This document shows, one piece after another, positions 26,305 through 34,530 of a stretch of 64,000 bases of DNA. Below the pieces are notes generated by a model, which saw only the letters and a program-made list of their open reading frames with translations, was not told the DNA's origin and did no database searches. A program made the position numbers and the translations under genes. Numbering within the stretch: position 1 is the stretch's first letter; each line of letters opens with the position of its first letter. Source of the DNA: OMIS01 sp964443885 (GTDB lineage Bacteria > Patescibacteriota > Microgenomatia > UBA1400 > PJMF01); NCBI GenBank assembly GCA_964443885.1, contig CAYUES010000001.1, positions 7,291 to 71,290 on the forward strand. The letters run 5' to 3'.

Positions 26305-26823
26305 ATGAAAAAGAAAGTACTTATTGGTGTGGGTGTTATTTTTATCATCATAGGGGTTGTCTACGCTAGCATAGCTGCTGGGTTATTGATTGCTTTAAGT
26401 CCCCTTTCCACTCTATACAACTTGCATACTGGTAAAAGCATTTCAGGTGTAGTTGTTAGTTGTGATACTGGATTACCTATTGCTGCTGCTGAAGTAGCAG
26501 TTTATGGAGCAGGTTGGGGAATGAGCAATGGAAAATTAATTTGGGATAAGTCGTATGGTTCAACCACTCAAACAGATAGCTCTGGCCGATATGACCTTAC
26601 GTATAAGTTAGGGACTTCACTGCAAACAAAAAAAGAAGGATATCTTACTGCTCAAAATCATGTAAAGAATGGCGACACAGTTCAGGTAAAACTACGAGAA
26701 ATCACAGCTGACGTGGATCCAACTGAACTAACTTTTGACTGCCGTTTATCTTCAGAATGTTACAAATTACGCGAAGAAGGTGATGTAATAGTAGGTTGGA
26801 ATGACTGCACCAATCCTAGGTAG
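26305..26823 (+). CDS. Membrane-anchored protein with carboxypeptidase-regulatory-like domain
   Basis: 172 residues: an N-terminal membrane helix (5-32) and an extracellular beta-sandwich resembling the CarboxypepD_reg/CNA-B fold (ISGVVVSCDTGLPIAAAEVAVYG..., TQTDSSGRYDLTYKLG, LQTKKEGYLTA). The C-terminal tail contains three of the four extracytoplasmic Cys. TATAAT (26293-26298) ends six bases before the ATG. Probably a surface or adhesion component; function not assigned. Confidence 0.6.
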   Translation: MKKKVLIGVGVIFIIIGVVYASIAAGLLIALSPLSTLYNLHTGKSISGVVVSCDTGLPIAAAEVAVYGAGWGMSNGKLIWDKSYGSTTQTDSSGRYDLTYKLGTSLQTKKEGYLTAQNHVKNGDTVQVKLREITADVDPTELTFDCRLSSECYKLREEGDVIVGWNDCTNPR

Positions 26824-26843
26824 ATACTTCTATTCTTCAAGTA

Positions 26844-27311
26844 CTATACTTCAAACGACATCTTGGTGTTCACTGACTTAAAACCTTTGCTTTCAAAAAA
26901 TGAACAAGCGACGCCGTTGTGGTTGAAAACATCAAGTTCAACGTAGGGTATGTTTTGATTTTTTGCGCGCGCCTTTACTTCATCAACGAGCTGTGTGCCG
27001 ATGCCTTTACCTTGAAATTCTTTACTGACAGTAATGTGGCGAATGTACAGCGATTGGTACGCAAAGTTTGTAAAGTTTTCATCGTAGGTGCGGACTTCGT
27101 AGACCAGATATCCAGTAGCCTGACAGTCTTCTGTTTCGTCAATCAGAATCACGATGTTATCGGTATTAAAAAACTCCAAGAATAAGTTTTTGATTTCTTT
27201 TTGATTGTACGGTTTGAATTTATCAGGAAAAAGGCGATGATGCAGATCTTGGACATCTTTATTCAGTTCTGATAAAACAGGAACATCATTGATTGAGGTA
27301 GTACGGATCAT
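26844..27311 (-). CDS. GNAT-family N-acetyltransferase
   Basis: A 155-residue GNAT with the acetyl-CoA pyrophosphate loop in VSKEFQGKGIGTQLV (near residue 105), strand 4 IRHITV, and a C-terminal ELDVFNHNGVACSFFESKGF motif. It acetylates a small molecule or protein amine; the target cannot be told. The ATG at 27311 is chosen over the longer frame since TATAAT (minus strand, 27319-27324) ends seven bases before it. Confidence 0.85.
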   Translation of the reverse strand: MIRTTSINDVPVLSELNKDVQDLHHRLFPDKFKPYNQKEIKNLFLEFFNTDNIVILIDETEDCQATGYLVYEVRTYDENFTNFAYQSLYIRHITVSKEFQGKGIGTQLVDEVKARAKNQNIPYVELDVFNHNGVACSFFESKGFKSVNTKMSFEV

Positions 27312-27445
27312 AAAATTTATTATAGCAATATTGTAGTTTAATCTGGTATTTTGGTATACCCTGCAGCACGTAGTGCGATCACAATCCTGAGTAAAAGGGT
27401 CGAATTCATTTGGGATAGTATGCGTCAAGATAGTTAGCTCTGAGA

Positions 27446-27460
27446 AGATATAGCTATCAA
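27446..27460 (+). repeat. Direct repeat, left copy, flanking toxin-antitoxin cassette
   Basis: AGATATAGCTATCAA, identical to 28390-28404. This copy overlaps the stop codon of the AbiEii-like gene. The pair bounds a 929-base segment holding the two-gene module. Confidence 0.6.
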
Positions 27461-28092
27461 AATACAATATTCTTTACTTCGTTGATCATCTTGGCTTTTA
27501 TCTCTTCCCAACTCACATCTTTGATCATACGTGGCAGAGGCTGTGCTTCTGCATCTTCAAAATAAACGAGCGATTTTAAAATGTGAGCTTGATTATAATC
27601 TACAGCAGAATACTTGGTTTTTGCCTTTTCAAGTAACTCTGGCAAATGATATATACTAAACAAAAAGAACAAATCCACAAAGTCTTTTTTACTCCCTCTC
27701 ATGCTGACTGTTTGCAACTTGGTACAGGCAATATCAAGCACAGAACTAAGCTGTATTTCTTGCCAGTGACCAAGGGGTTCAAGCAATGGGTAGTGATACT
27801 CCAAAAACTGCAGTTTGACACCATCAACATAGGTATTTAATGTCCCTGTAGCAAGCTCAGTGTTGTTAAGTTGTCCTAATCCAGCAACTTCTTTTTCAAG
27901 TTGCAGAGGATTAAATTGCTCTGTACAGAAAAAATCCAAATCTTCAGACTCACGATGCCCTATCTGTAAAGATAGTCCTGTGCCTCCTGACAAATAAAAA
28001 GATTTTAGAAACTCAGGCTGTAATTGATGAATTTTTTCAACAAGTTTTGCAGTTTTGCTGGGTAGTGTTTCGGGGTAAAATGTTGTGCTCAT
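27457..28092 (-). CDS. AbiEii/AbiGii-like nucleotidyltransferase toxin
   Basis: A 211-residue nucleotidyltransferase-fold protein of the AbiEii/COG2253-type group: FYLSGGTGLSLQIGHRESEDLDFF (near residues 33-56) contains the GG...R.S.DLDF active-site pattern with metal-binding Asp residues. Family toxins modify tRNAs or other targets and are paired with an antitoxin. Its ATG overlaps the stop of the upstream small gene (ATGA), a typical toxin-antitoxin arrangement. The start at 28092 is fixed by this overlap. A 15-base direct repeat flanks the module. Confidence 0.78.
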   Translation of the reverse strand: MSTTFYPETLPSKTAKLVEKIHQLQPEFLKSFYLSGGTGLSLQIGHRESEDLDFFCTEQFNPLQLEKEVAGLGQLNNTELATGTLNTYVDGVKLQFLEYHYPLLEPLGHWQEIQLSSVLDIACTKLQTVSMRGSKKDFVDLFFLFSIYHLPELLEKAKTKYSAVDYNQAHILKSLVYFEDAEAQPLPRMIKDVSWEEIKAKMINEVKNIVF

Positions 28093-28322
28093 GACAGGTA
28101 AATCCGCCAAAAATTACTTGATTTAGGTTGTAATTTTAATTGTGGGAGTAAGTTCTGTAGCTCTACTCTATTGGTCTGCTTAAAAAGCCAGTTTAGTGCT
28201 TCAGTATTGCCTTTATCAAGCAGTGTTTGAATGATGTATTTTTTGTGTTTTGACCAATCTAGTTCATCTAAATTATCACCCCAAAAATAGGCTTCTAACT
28301 GCGTGGGAATCTGTAATTTCAT
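28089..28322 (-). CDS. Putative antitoxin (DUF6922-like)
   Basis: A 77-residue protein whose core (EAYFWGDNLDELDWSKHKKYI, then LDKGNTEALNWLFK) resembles small proteins found next to AbiEii-type nucleotidyltransferases. It lies first in the pair and overlaps the toxin by four bases. TATAAT on the minus strand (28330-28335) ends seven bases before the ATG. Antitoxin function is inferred from position and size. Confidence 0.6.
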   Translation of the reverse strand: MKLQIPTQLEAYFWGDNLDELDWSKHKKYIIQTLLDKGNTEALNWLFKQTNRVELQNLLPQLKLQPKSSNFWRIYLS

Positions 28323-28329
28323 TAAGTGT

Positions 28330-28335
28330 ATTATA
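28330..28335 (-). promoter_or_regulatory. -10 box of the toxin-antitoxin module
   Basis: Minus-strand TATAAT ending seven bases before the antitoxin ATG; predicts a leaderless first gene. Confidence 0.5.
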
Positions 28336-28389
28336 CTAAATTTGGTACAGATTTTCTTGTTCAAAAGTAATTTTGAGTTCGATACTAGC

Positions 28390-28404
28390 AGATATAGCTA
28401 TCAA
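28390..28404 (+). repeat. Direct repeat, right copy, flanking toxin-antitoxin cassette
   Basis: Exact copy of 27446-27460, located just upstream of the antitoxin promoter region and before the divergent methyltransferase gene. Confidence 0.6.
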
Positions 28405-28430
28405 GTTATAAATAAACTACAATTTCACTC

Positions 28431-29129
28431 ATGAGAAAACAACAGCAGATTTGGCAAAACGAACATCTGACAGCCGCTACTCTCCCTTCAGAAATGACTG
28501 CATCTTCCATTCAAGAACCATCGAGTTATGTAGTTGCGTTCTGCGATTTTTTGAAAACTCAAAATATATGTAGCGGGACACTTATCGATATTGGTGCTGG
28601 CAAAGGTAGAAACAGTATTTTCATGGCCAAACAAGGCTTTACCGTGACAGCAATAGATTATATTCAAGAAGCAGTTGCATTTATTGATGCAGCTGCAAAA
28701 AAAGAAAAATTGGCCAAGCCCCTACAAGCAGTTTGCGCTGCCGCTGACGAAGATTGGCCATTTGCTGATAACTATTTTGATGTTGCAATCGATTGTTTTG
28801 CTTCTATTGATATTGAGACAAGGGCTGGACGAGAAAAATACCGCAGTGAATTACTGCGTACGCTCAAACCAGGTGGTTTTGCGCTTGTAGTTGTGGTTTC
28901 AAGCGATGATGAAATTGAAAAAGAGCTTATTAAAACAAATCCAGGTTTAGAAAAGAATAGCAGTATTTGGCAGGTTAATGGAAAGTTTCAAAAAAATTAT
29001 GATGAAGCAGAATTGAGAGAATTTTATTCTGATTTTAAAATTGTTGAGTTACAAAAAGTTTCAAAGCAAGCCCGCAAGTTAGGAAAAGATTTTACAGCTT
29101 CAAACTTTTGGGTTGTTTTGCAGAAGTAG
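28431..29129 (+). CDS. Class I SAM-dependent methyltransferase
   Basis: 232 residues with motif I LIDIGAGKGRNSIFMAKQGF (near 58), motif II acid in VTAIDYIQEAV, and post-motif regions DYFDVAID-like and RTLKPGGFALVVV. A small-molecule or undefined methyltransferase of the Methyltransf_11/25 type. TACAAT (28418-28423) ends seven bases before the ATG, so it is likely leaderless. It is divergent from the toxin-antitoxin pair. Substrate unknown. Confidence 0.8.
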   Translation: MRKQQQIWQNEHLTAATLPSEMTASSIQEPSSYVVAFCDFLKTQNICSGTLIDIGAGKGRNSIFMAKQGFTVTAIDYIQEAVAFIDAAAKKEKLAKPLQAVCAAADEDWPFADNYFDVAIDCFASIDIETRAGREKYRSELLRTLKPGGFALVVVVSSDDEIEKELIKTNPGLEKNSSIWQVNGKFQKNYDEAELREFYSDFKIVELQKVSKQARKLGKDFTASNFWVVLQK

Positions 29130-29268
29130 AAAAAAGTGGGATAAACCTGGACTCCTCGAACTGATTGCTGCTGTAGAGTTTCAGCGCTTAAAATATTTGA
29201 ATTGGATAAAAAGTTTAAGCAATAGTAAAGTTAGTAGTAATATTTTATTTTAATAAAAAAGGATATCT

Positions 29269-29724
29269 ATGAAATATGTTATGTATGCAATTGTAGGAGT
29301 TGTCGTATTATTTATTGGCGTTCCTCTTATTGGTGGAATTATTTCTGGTGTAAAACCAAGTAAATCAATAGAAATGGCTCAACAAAAGCAAGCTGAAAAT
29401 CGCGAAGTATATGTCCCAGAAGGCTTCACACTTACAAAAAAAGCTGAAGCTACTGAATCTGAGTTTGGCACTTTATACGTTACTGAAATGACAAGTTCAG
29501 ATAATTCTATCCAGATTATCGAATCCACAAGTGCTGCACCAGATTGCAAAGGTGTGATCACAGATATGGATGGAGTTTCAACTTGTTATTTTGCAACTGG
29601 CACAGTACCAGGAAATCCTAAAGCTCAATTAGTGATGTGGAGTGCAAATGATAAGAGTTATCAGTTGCAAACTGTAAGTACTCTTATGGAAGCAGAGTTG
29701 AAAAAAATTGTAGCAAGTTTGTAA
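29269..29724 (+). CDS. Membrane-anchored extracellular protein, unknown
   Basis: 151 residues with an N-terminal membrane helix (residues 5-27) and a polar domain containing two Cys (CKGVIT...STCYF) that may form a disulfide outside the cell. The ATG follows an AAAAGGAT Shine-Dalgarno sequence. A terminator lies 25 bases after the stop. I do not recognise a family. Confidence 0.55.
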   Translation: MKYVMYAIVGVVVLFIGVPLIGGIISGVKPSKSIEMAQQKQAENREVYVPEGFTLTKKAEATESEFGTLYVTEMTSSDNSIQIIESTSAAPDCKGVITDMDGVSTCYFATGTVPGNPKAQLVMWSANDKSYQLQTVSTLMEAELKKIVASL

Positions 29725-29748
29725 CTTGAAATAGTTTTTGTAAATTAA

Positions 29749-29778
29749 AACGGGAGCTAGTTACTCTCGTTTTTTTTT
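29749..29778 (+). terminator. Intrinsic terminator
   Basis: CGGGAG / CTCTCG stem with one G-T pair, a 7-base loop and a run of nine T. It ends transcription of the 29269 gene and lies just before the convergent tRNA-Lys. Confidence 0.85.
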
Positions 29779-29780
29779 CG

Positions 29781-29857
29781 TGGTGAGTCGGGAGGGACTC
29801 GAACCCTCGACATTTTGCTTAAGAGGCAAACGCTCTAACCAACTGAGCTACCGACCC
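29781..29857 (-). tRNA. tRNA-Lys(CUU)
   Basis: Minus-strand cloverleaf with acceptor GGGTCGG/CCGACTC (one G-T pair), anticodon loop CTCTTAA (anticodon CTT) and T-arm GTTCGAGTC. It encodes a full CCA, unusual for this window. Confidence 0.96.
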
Positions 29858-29899
29858 ATTTTGTTCAACGTGATATTTTACCACGCGATAATTTTACTG

Positions 29900-29971
29900 T
29901 GCACCCAGCGGGAATCGAACCCACACAACTTGTTCCGAAGACAAGTGCCCTATCCGTTAGGCTATGGGTGC
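29900..29971 (-). tRNA. tRNA-Arg(UCG)
   Basis: Acceptor GCACCCA/TGGGTGC, anticodon stem CTTGT/ACAAG with loop CTTCGGA (anticodon TCG), T-arm GTTCGATTC. Discriminator A is followed by CA. Confidence 0.96.
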
Positions 29972-30174
29972 ATAGTCGCCTGCAAATGATATCACATGAG
30001 CAAGCTGTAACTATCCTGGATTATACCAACTTTCCTCAAGTATCGCATCACACAGAACACGAGTCGTACCAAAAGTCAAAATCGCACACAGAACCAAGGA
30101 TTAAAAAGCACGGTGTTTCCAAGTTTTCTCCTACTCCCAAAATTGATCATAAAGGTCTATACTCCAGAGGTAAT

Positions 30175-30864
30175 ATGAGTTCCTATTACGAATTAGTCAA
30201 CAAAACTTTTAATCTTTCCCACCTTCGCGAGTACTTGCACGACAAATTTTCTGTTAACGAGCAATCGTTCATTAATCCATTTATCACCGTGGCGCGTGAG
30301 CCAGGCAGTGGTGGCGCACCAATCGCCAAGGCTGTTGCCGAGAAGCTCGGCTTTGAGTTTATCGATGATCAAATTATCGAGGAAATCGCCCGCTCTACCA
30401 AACGTCGCAAGGCAGTCATTAAAGAAATTGATGAAAAAAGCCGCACCCGCATCGAAGACGTGGTCCACTCGCTGGTGAATATCGAGTATTTAGACGAAGA
30501 AACGTATATTTCCGAGTTGGTACGCAGTATTCTCTCGTATGCGCACAAAGGCCGCTGTGTGATTCTAGGCCGTGGTGCCAACTTTATTACGCCATTTGCC
30601 AAAGGGTTGCATGTCAGTATCACCGCTCCGTATGAAGTTCGCGTCGAGCGGGCGATGCACTATGAAGGTCTTTCTGAAGAGCAAGCCAAGGAAGTTATCA
30701 AAAAAGTTGAGGATGAACGGACAGACTTTGTAAAACAGTACTTTCGCAAAAATTTAAGTAAACGTAATGTCTTTGACATGACGTTAAACACCCACTACTT
30801 TACGGTACCCCAAGCCCGGGACGTGATCGTTGAAGCATTTCATCAAAAATTTGCGTCGCGGTAA
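30175..30864 (+). CDS. Cytidylate kinase-like family protein
   Basis: 229 residues of the AAK/cytidylate kinase-like P-loop family (PF13189 type). The Walker A equivalent is TVAREPGSGGAPIAKAVAEKLGF near residues 41-63, followed by FIDDQIIEEIARST; an Arg-rich LID-type region (VERAMHYEGLSEEQAKEVIKKVEDER) and the RGANF motif are present. It probably phosphorylates a nucleotide, but true CMP kinase activity is unproven for the family. I start at ATG 30175 because the longer open frame runs through tRNA-Arg. AGAGG precedes the start. Confidence 0.78.
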   Translation: MSSYYELVNKTFNLSHLREYLHDKFSVNEQSFINPFITVAREPGSGGAPIAKAVAEKLGFEFIDDQIIEEIARSTKRRKAVIKEIDEKSRTRIEDVVHSLVNIEYLDEETYISELVRSILSYAHKGRCVILGRGANFITPFAKGLHVSITAPYEVRVERAMHYEGLSEEQAKEVIKKVEDERTDFVKQYFRKNLSKRNVFDMTLNTHYFTVPQARDVIVEAFHQKFASR

Positions 30865-30977
30865 GCCTGCCGTCAATTTTCATAGAAGAAAAGATTACTT
30901 AATTTCTCGCTCTACTAGATCTGCCAGAATTCAGTCTTTTGCGGTACAATAAGCCCTTACTGTTTCGATGGTAACGT

Positions 30978-31061
30978 GCCGAAATGGCGGAACTGGTAGA
31001 CGCGCACGCTTCAGGAGCGTGTGGGAGCAATCCCATGGAGGTTCGAGTCCTCTTTTCGGCA
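30978..31061 (+). tRNA. tRNA-Leu(CAG)
   Basis: Acceptor GCCGAAA/TTTCGGC, anticodon stem CACGC/GCGTG with loop TTCAGGA (anticodon CAG), long variable arm. Discriminator A is followed by CA. First of a four-tRNA cluster. Confidence 0.96.
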
Positions 31062-31086
31062 CAGGCTGGTATAATACAGTCGTAAC

Positions 31087-31167
31087 GCCCGGGTGGTGAA
31101 ATGGTATACACGTACGCTTGAGGTGCGTATGCCGCAAGGTGTGGAGGTTCAACTCCTCTCCCGGGCA
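31087..31167 (+). tRNA. tRNA-Leu(GAG)
   Basis: Acceptor GCCCGGG/CCCGGGC, anticodon stem TACGC/GCGTA with loop TTGAGGT (anticodon GAG), T-loop GTTCAACTC. A private TATAAT (31070-31075) ends 11 bases upstream. A then CA at the 3' end. Confidence 0.95.
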
Positions 31168-31215
31168 CAAGTAGTACACTGCGGAAAAATAATTCGCAGT
31201 TATAATCACTATATT

Positions 31216-31289
31216 GGACGCTTAGCTCAGTTGGTTAGAGCACTGCGTTTACATCGCAGGTGTCGGGGGTTCGAGTCCCTCAGCGTCCA
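31216..31289 (+). tRNA. tRNA-Val(UAC)
   Basis: Acceptor GGACGCT/AGCGTCC, anticodon stem CTGCG/CGCAG with loop TTTACAT (anticodon TAC). TATAAT (31201-31206) ends only nine bases before the first tRNA base, leaving almost no 5' leader. A then CA at the 3' end. Confidence 0.97.
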
Positions 31290-31328
31290 CAAGTATTTGA
31301 AAATACGCTACAATACTGTAGTATTCGA

Positions 31329-31401
31329 GCCAAGCTAGCCAAGTCGGTCACGGCGCATGTCTGAAAAACATGAGATTGAGGTTCGATTCCTCAGCTTGGC
31401 A
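31329..31401 (+). tRNA. tRNA-Phe(GAA)
   Basis: Acceptor GCCAAGC/GCTTGGC, anticodon stem CATGT/ACATG with loop CTGAAAA (anticodon GAA), T-stem TGAGG/CCTCA. TACAAT lies 14 bases upstream. A then CA at the 3' end. Confidence 0.95.
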
Positions 31402-31433
31402 CATTCAATATAGGTATCCACTACTTGAATGTG

Positions 31434-34289
31434 TTACTTACCCCAAGAAAAAAGATTCTTAAAAAACTTCATTAGTTTACCAAGTAGTGAAAGCTCCTCG
31501 CCATCTGCCGATGTCTCATCGTCTGCAGTTGTTTGAGTATCGGTAGTATCTGATTTTTTGTTGGTTGTAGATTTGCTATTGGTAGAAGTACGCTCTGTAA
31601 GCGTTTCATCATCAGCATCACTACTTTCATCCAGCTCTTCACCAAAACCATCATCTGCAGAATTTGACTCAGCATACGAAACCAATTGATTGGTGTGCGA
31701 AGTCAGTGTACTGCTCCACTCGCCTGGAGCACAGCCATTTCCAGCCCGAATCGCAAATCTATAGGTAGCTTGAGGCTCCAAACTTTTGACAGTGAATTCT
31801 TGCACACCGTTGCTAGCAGCAGTAAACTCGACTGCATGCTCACCCAGATTTTCTTTGCCGTATTCAAGTAAGTAGTGGTCGGCATTGTTGTTGACAGGCA
31901 CAAAGTAAATCGTTGCTTCACTGCCCTTTCGCTCGATAGAAAAAAGGGTCGGCGCGACAGCTGGTTTGAAAAACGAGCAGACTGCCTCGGTAATTTTTTG
32001 CGAAACTGAAGAACTCGAGCTTTGGGAAGACGCAGCTGGCGTGGCTGTCGGAGTTGGGGTTGGTGTTGGAGTTGGGCAGTCCCCTTCTGTGGTAACTGTT
32101 CTCACCGACGACTCAGCAGTCGCCTCATAGGCATCGGTGCTGACAACTTGATAGTGATACTCTGTACAAGCAGTGAGGCCGCTCAGTTCTACCGTGTGCG
32201 AGGTGACGCGTGGAGCGGTATCAGTTTCAGCAGTGGCCGTGCCAAGCGAGCTGGTTAAGCCGTAGTTTACCTGGCTAGAAGCAGCGCGGGAAGTTGTCCA
32301 GGTAAGTTCTACAGTTGTACCCGTTACGGTAGCGTTTATTTCACTCAGTACTGGATCTTCACCAGTGGAAAGTTGGGTAGTTGCGGTATTAGAAAGTACA
32401 GTGTTATCGCGTGCTAGGAGATAACTATAAATTTCTTCGGGTGAAGCCACCCAAATTACGTTGGTACCATCTGCTCCATATTCATCATTTGCGTGTTGGG
32501 CCACTTGTAAAAGTGCCGCTTCTTTATTGCCATGAGTTAAGGTGTTGTACCAAAAATTGCGGGTAGTTGTACTATTGGTATTCATCCAGTCAATAATTGC
32601 AATTGAGTCGGCTGGATCAACTTCAATGCCGAGGTCACGGCCGATTTTAACGGTATCTGAGTCTACTGCATCAGCAGATTGTCCAGCTGCCGAGTAGTTG
32701 GCAGCACCAGAATTAATAATCATCAAGCCATTGCCCCCAGACTGATTGAACTGGACTTCAGTCGTGGTATTGGTGCGGTGACTTACAATGAATGGGTCGT
32801 AGTCTGCCAAGAAACAAGGTGCTGCAAAACCAATCAGTTTGTATGTGGGTACGCTTGATTCAGCAATAATACTTTTTAATCTATTGTACCCATCTAAAAT
32901 ATCAGTTTCCCAGTCGTCTCCCGGTGGGGCGCAGTTTGAGTACCAACCATGATTTCCAATCGCCCAACCCATAGCCAGCAACTCCAGAATCCGTGGCTTA
33001 TCAGCGATCCAGTCTTCTTGGCGAGTATCATTGACTAACTCAGCGATAATATTAACGCCCCCTGTCCAGCCAAAGCTAGTCATCAGCGCGATTTGTTCAT
33101 CTAAATAGACGTTGTCATCCATGCTATGACTCCATGCAAATTTTTTGCCGTCTTTGAGCGGTGCTTTGCCAACAGCAAAACTACCCACATTTTGTGGATT
33201 CTTCACCAAGACACGGGCTGTATCGCCGCTGCCAGCAAAATAAACAATGCCCGTGGCAATATTATGTGTATATGAAGTGGCAACTCCATCGATGTAGACA
33301 TTTACTAAGGTTGAACTACCAATAGTGACTTGATAGGTGACGGTTCGCCAATAAATATCGGGAATGCCAGAATCATCAATGTCAAAGTCAATCGCGTAGT
33401 AAATCGGATTTTCCACGACATTAACGGTGACGGTACCAGTATCGGTGTTAGCGGCAGGATCACTAAGGGTGTAGGTAAAGGTGTCACTGCCCACATAGTC
33501 AGCTGTTGGAGTGTAGAGAATTTGATTATCTACAACTTGGGCTGTTCCATGGGCGGGCGTACCTACCCCAGTAACTGTCAGGGCGCCAGACTCAGGATCT
33601 GAGTCATTTAGCAAGACATTAAAAGTGGTGGCTGCATTCGTTTCGAAAGAATCATCTACAGCGACCGGTGGTAAGTTAATCTCTTCGTAGGTAATAACTA
33701 AAGTGGGCTTGGGTTCACCACCACTATAGTCACCAGTGATGAACTGTCGATTGGAAAAAACTTCTGATCCATTGTCTCCAATCCAGATCATAATGCTGTC
33801 GTTGTAGTCCCAATCTGGGTGATCAACGAGTGCTTGAACTAACGCAGTCAGATCTGGTGAAACGGCAGTTTCGCCAAAGCCTTGATTAGGAACAGAGTTC
33901 CAGTCTACGGTAGTCAGAACGAGGTCGCTGGCTCGGGATACAAATTCAGCATAGTTTGAAGGAGCGGTAACGTCTGGAGAGTCTACCGCTCCAATCGTAA
34001 CACTCACGGAGTTGCCTCCACTGCCAAAGTACGTTAACTCAAGGCTGGCATTAGAAATAGTGGCACCAGGAGCAATTTCTAAACCTGAAAAAAGCAGTAA
34101 GTGTTCAACATCTGGACCACCAAAGACCATCAAACTGTCGTCACTATCAAACGTATCAGGCGCTTCAGCCCAAGTATCGGCAGTACCGGTGCCAACGATG
34201 ATCTCTGTCGTCGTTTGTGCTTGGACAGTAGAAACAGCAAAATAAGAGAAAAAAATTGCTAGTAGGAGGTAGCTGAATAATCGGCGCAT
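31434..34289 (-). CDS. Large secreted multidomain protein with deacetylase-like domain
   Basis: About 951 residues. Order: signal peptide (cleavage near VQA, residue ~25); a DNRLRE/CBM-like beta-sandwich (~30-210); a cadherin/VCBS-like repeat beginning NLPPVAVDDSF (~215-300); a polysaccharide-deacetylase-like barrel (~370-640) with AWSHSMDDN and AIGNHGW as likely metal-site motifs; a fibronectin III domain (~660-745); a Pro/Thr/Ser linker with PTPTPTPTATP; a second FN3-like domain; an acidic Ser/Thr-rich stretch; and a short hydrophobic-basic tail (LLGKLMKFFKNLFSWGK). It probably acts on extracellular glycans or as a surface adhesin. I start at ATG 34289; the frame extends four codons to a TTG. 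Confidence 0.75.
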   Translation of the reverse strand: MRRLFSYLLLAIFFSYFAVSTVQAQTTTEIIVGTGTADTWAEAPDTFDSDDSLMVFGGPDVEHLLLFSGLEIAPGATISNASLELTYFGSGGNSVSVTIGAVDSPDVTAPSNYAEFVSRASDLVLTTVDWNSVPNQGFGETAVSPDLTALVQALVDHPDWDYNDSIMIWIGDNGSEVFSNRQFITGDYSGGEPKPTLVITYEEINLPPVAVDDSFETNAATTFNVLLNDSDPESGALTVTGVGTPAHGTAQVVDNQILYTPTADYVGSDTFTYTLSDPAANTDTGTVTVNVVENPIYYAIDFDIDDSGIPDIYWRTVTYQVTIGSSTLVNVYIDGVATSYTHNIATGIVYFAGSGDTARVLVKNPQNVGSFAVGKAPLKDGKKFAWSHSMDDNVYLDEQIALMTSFGWTGGVNIIAELVNDTRQEDWIADKPRILELLAMGWAIGNHGWYSNCAPPGDDWETDILDGYNRLKSIIAESSVPTYKLIGFAAPCFLADYDPFIVSHRTNTTTEVQFNQSGGNGLMIINSGAANYSAAGQSADAVDSDTVKIGRDLGIEVDPADSIAIIDWMNTNSTTTRNFWYNTLTHGNKEAALLQVAQHANDEYGADGTNVIWVASPEEIYSYLLARDNTVLSNTATTQLSTGEDPVLSEINATVTGTTVELTWTTSRAASSQVNYGLTSSLGTATAETDTAPRVTSHTVELSGLTACTEYHYQVVSTDAYEATAESSVRTVTTEGDCPTPTPTPTPTATPAASSQSSSSSVSQKITEAVCSFFKPAVAPTLFSIERKGSEATIYFVPVNNNADHYLLEYGKENLGEHAVEFTAASNGVQEFTVKSLEPQATYRFAIRAGNGCAPGEWSSTLTSHTNQLVSYAESNSADDGFGEELDESSDADDETLTERTSTNSKSTTNKKSDTTDTQTTADDETSADGEELSLLGKLMKFFKNLFSWGK

Positions 34290-34362
34290 GACAAAACTCA
34301 AAAAAGTATAGTTAATACCTCACTATACTAGACTGTTTGAAGGGAAGAAAGCACCACTAACT

Positions 34363-34518
34363 TTACTTGCCAATTATCATCTTAAACATCTGTCCAATAA
34401 AACCAAAAACGGCCATTATGGAAATAATCAAATACTTAAAGAAAACCTTTACTCCAGAATCTGCAGCAGTCGTGCTGATTCTTTTAAATTCATTACTTTG
34501 AAAATAATTATTTGACAT
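34363..34518 (-). CDS. Small membrane protein (51 residues), putative
   Basis: A short open frame I translated directly: polar N-terminus MSNNYFQSNEFKR, a single hydrophobic helix (YLIISIMAVFGFIGQM) and a basic end. It lies 12 bases after the serine-hydrolase stop on the same strand, and 73 bases before the secreted multidomain gene. No clear Shine-Dalgarno; a TAAAAT box lies nine bases upstream. Amino-acid composition is protein-like, but coding status is uncertain. Confidence 0.4.
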   Translation of the reverse strand: MSNNYFQSNEFKRISTTAADSGVKVFFKYLIISIMAVFGFIGQMFKMIIGK

Positions 34519-34530
34519 ATATACGGTATT

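Noticed and set aside
29780..29989. Plus-strand frame beginning MVSREGLEPSTF
   Set aside because: It is the antisense translation of tRNA-Lys and tRNA-Arg, a well-known spurious protein pattern.
29899..30174. N-terminal extension of the cytidylate kinase-like gene
   Set aside because: It would run through the tRNA-Arg gene; the conserved part begins after the ATG at 30175.
30899..31209. Minus-strand frames with PGRGVEPP and KRTRTS-like segments
   Set aside because: They read through the complements of the tRNA-Leu genes and are not coding.
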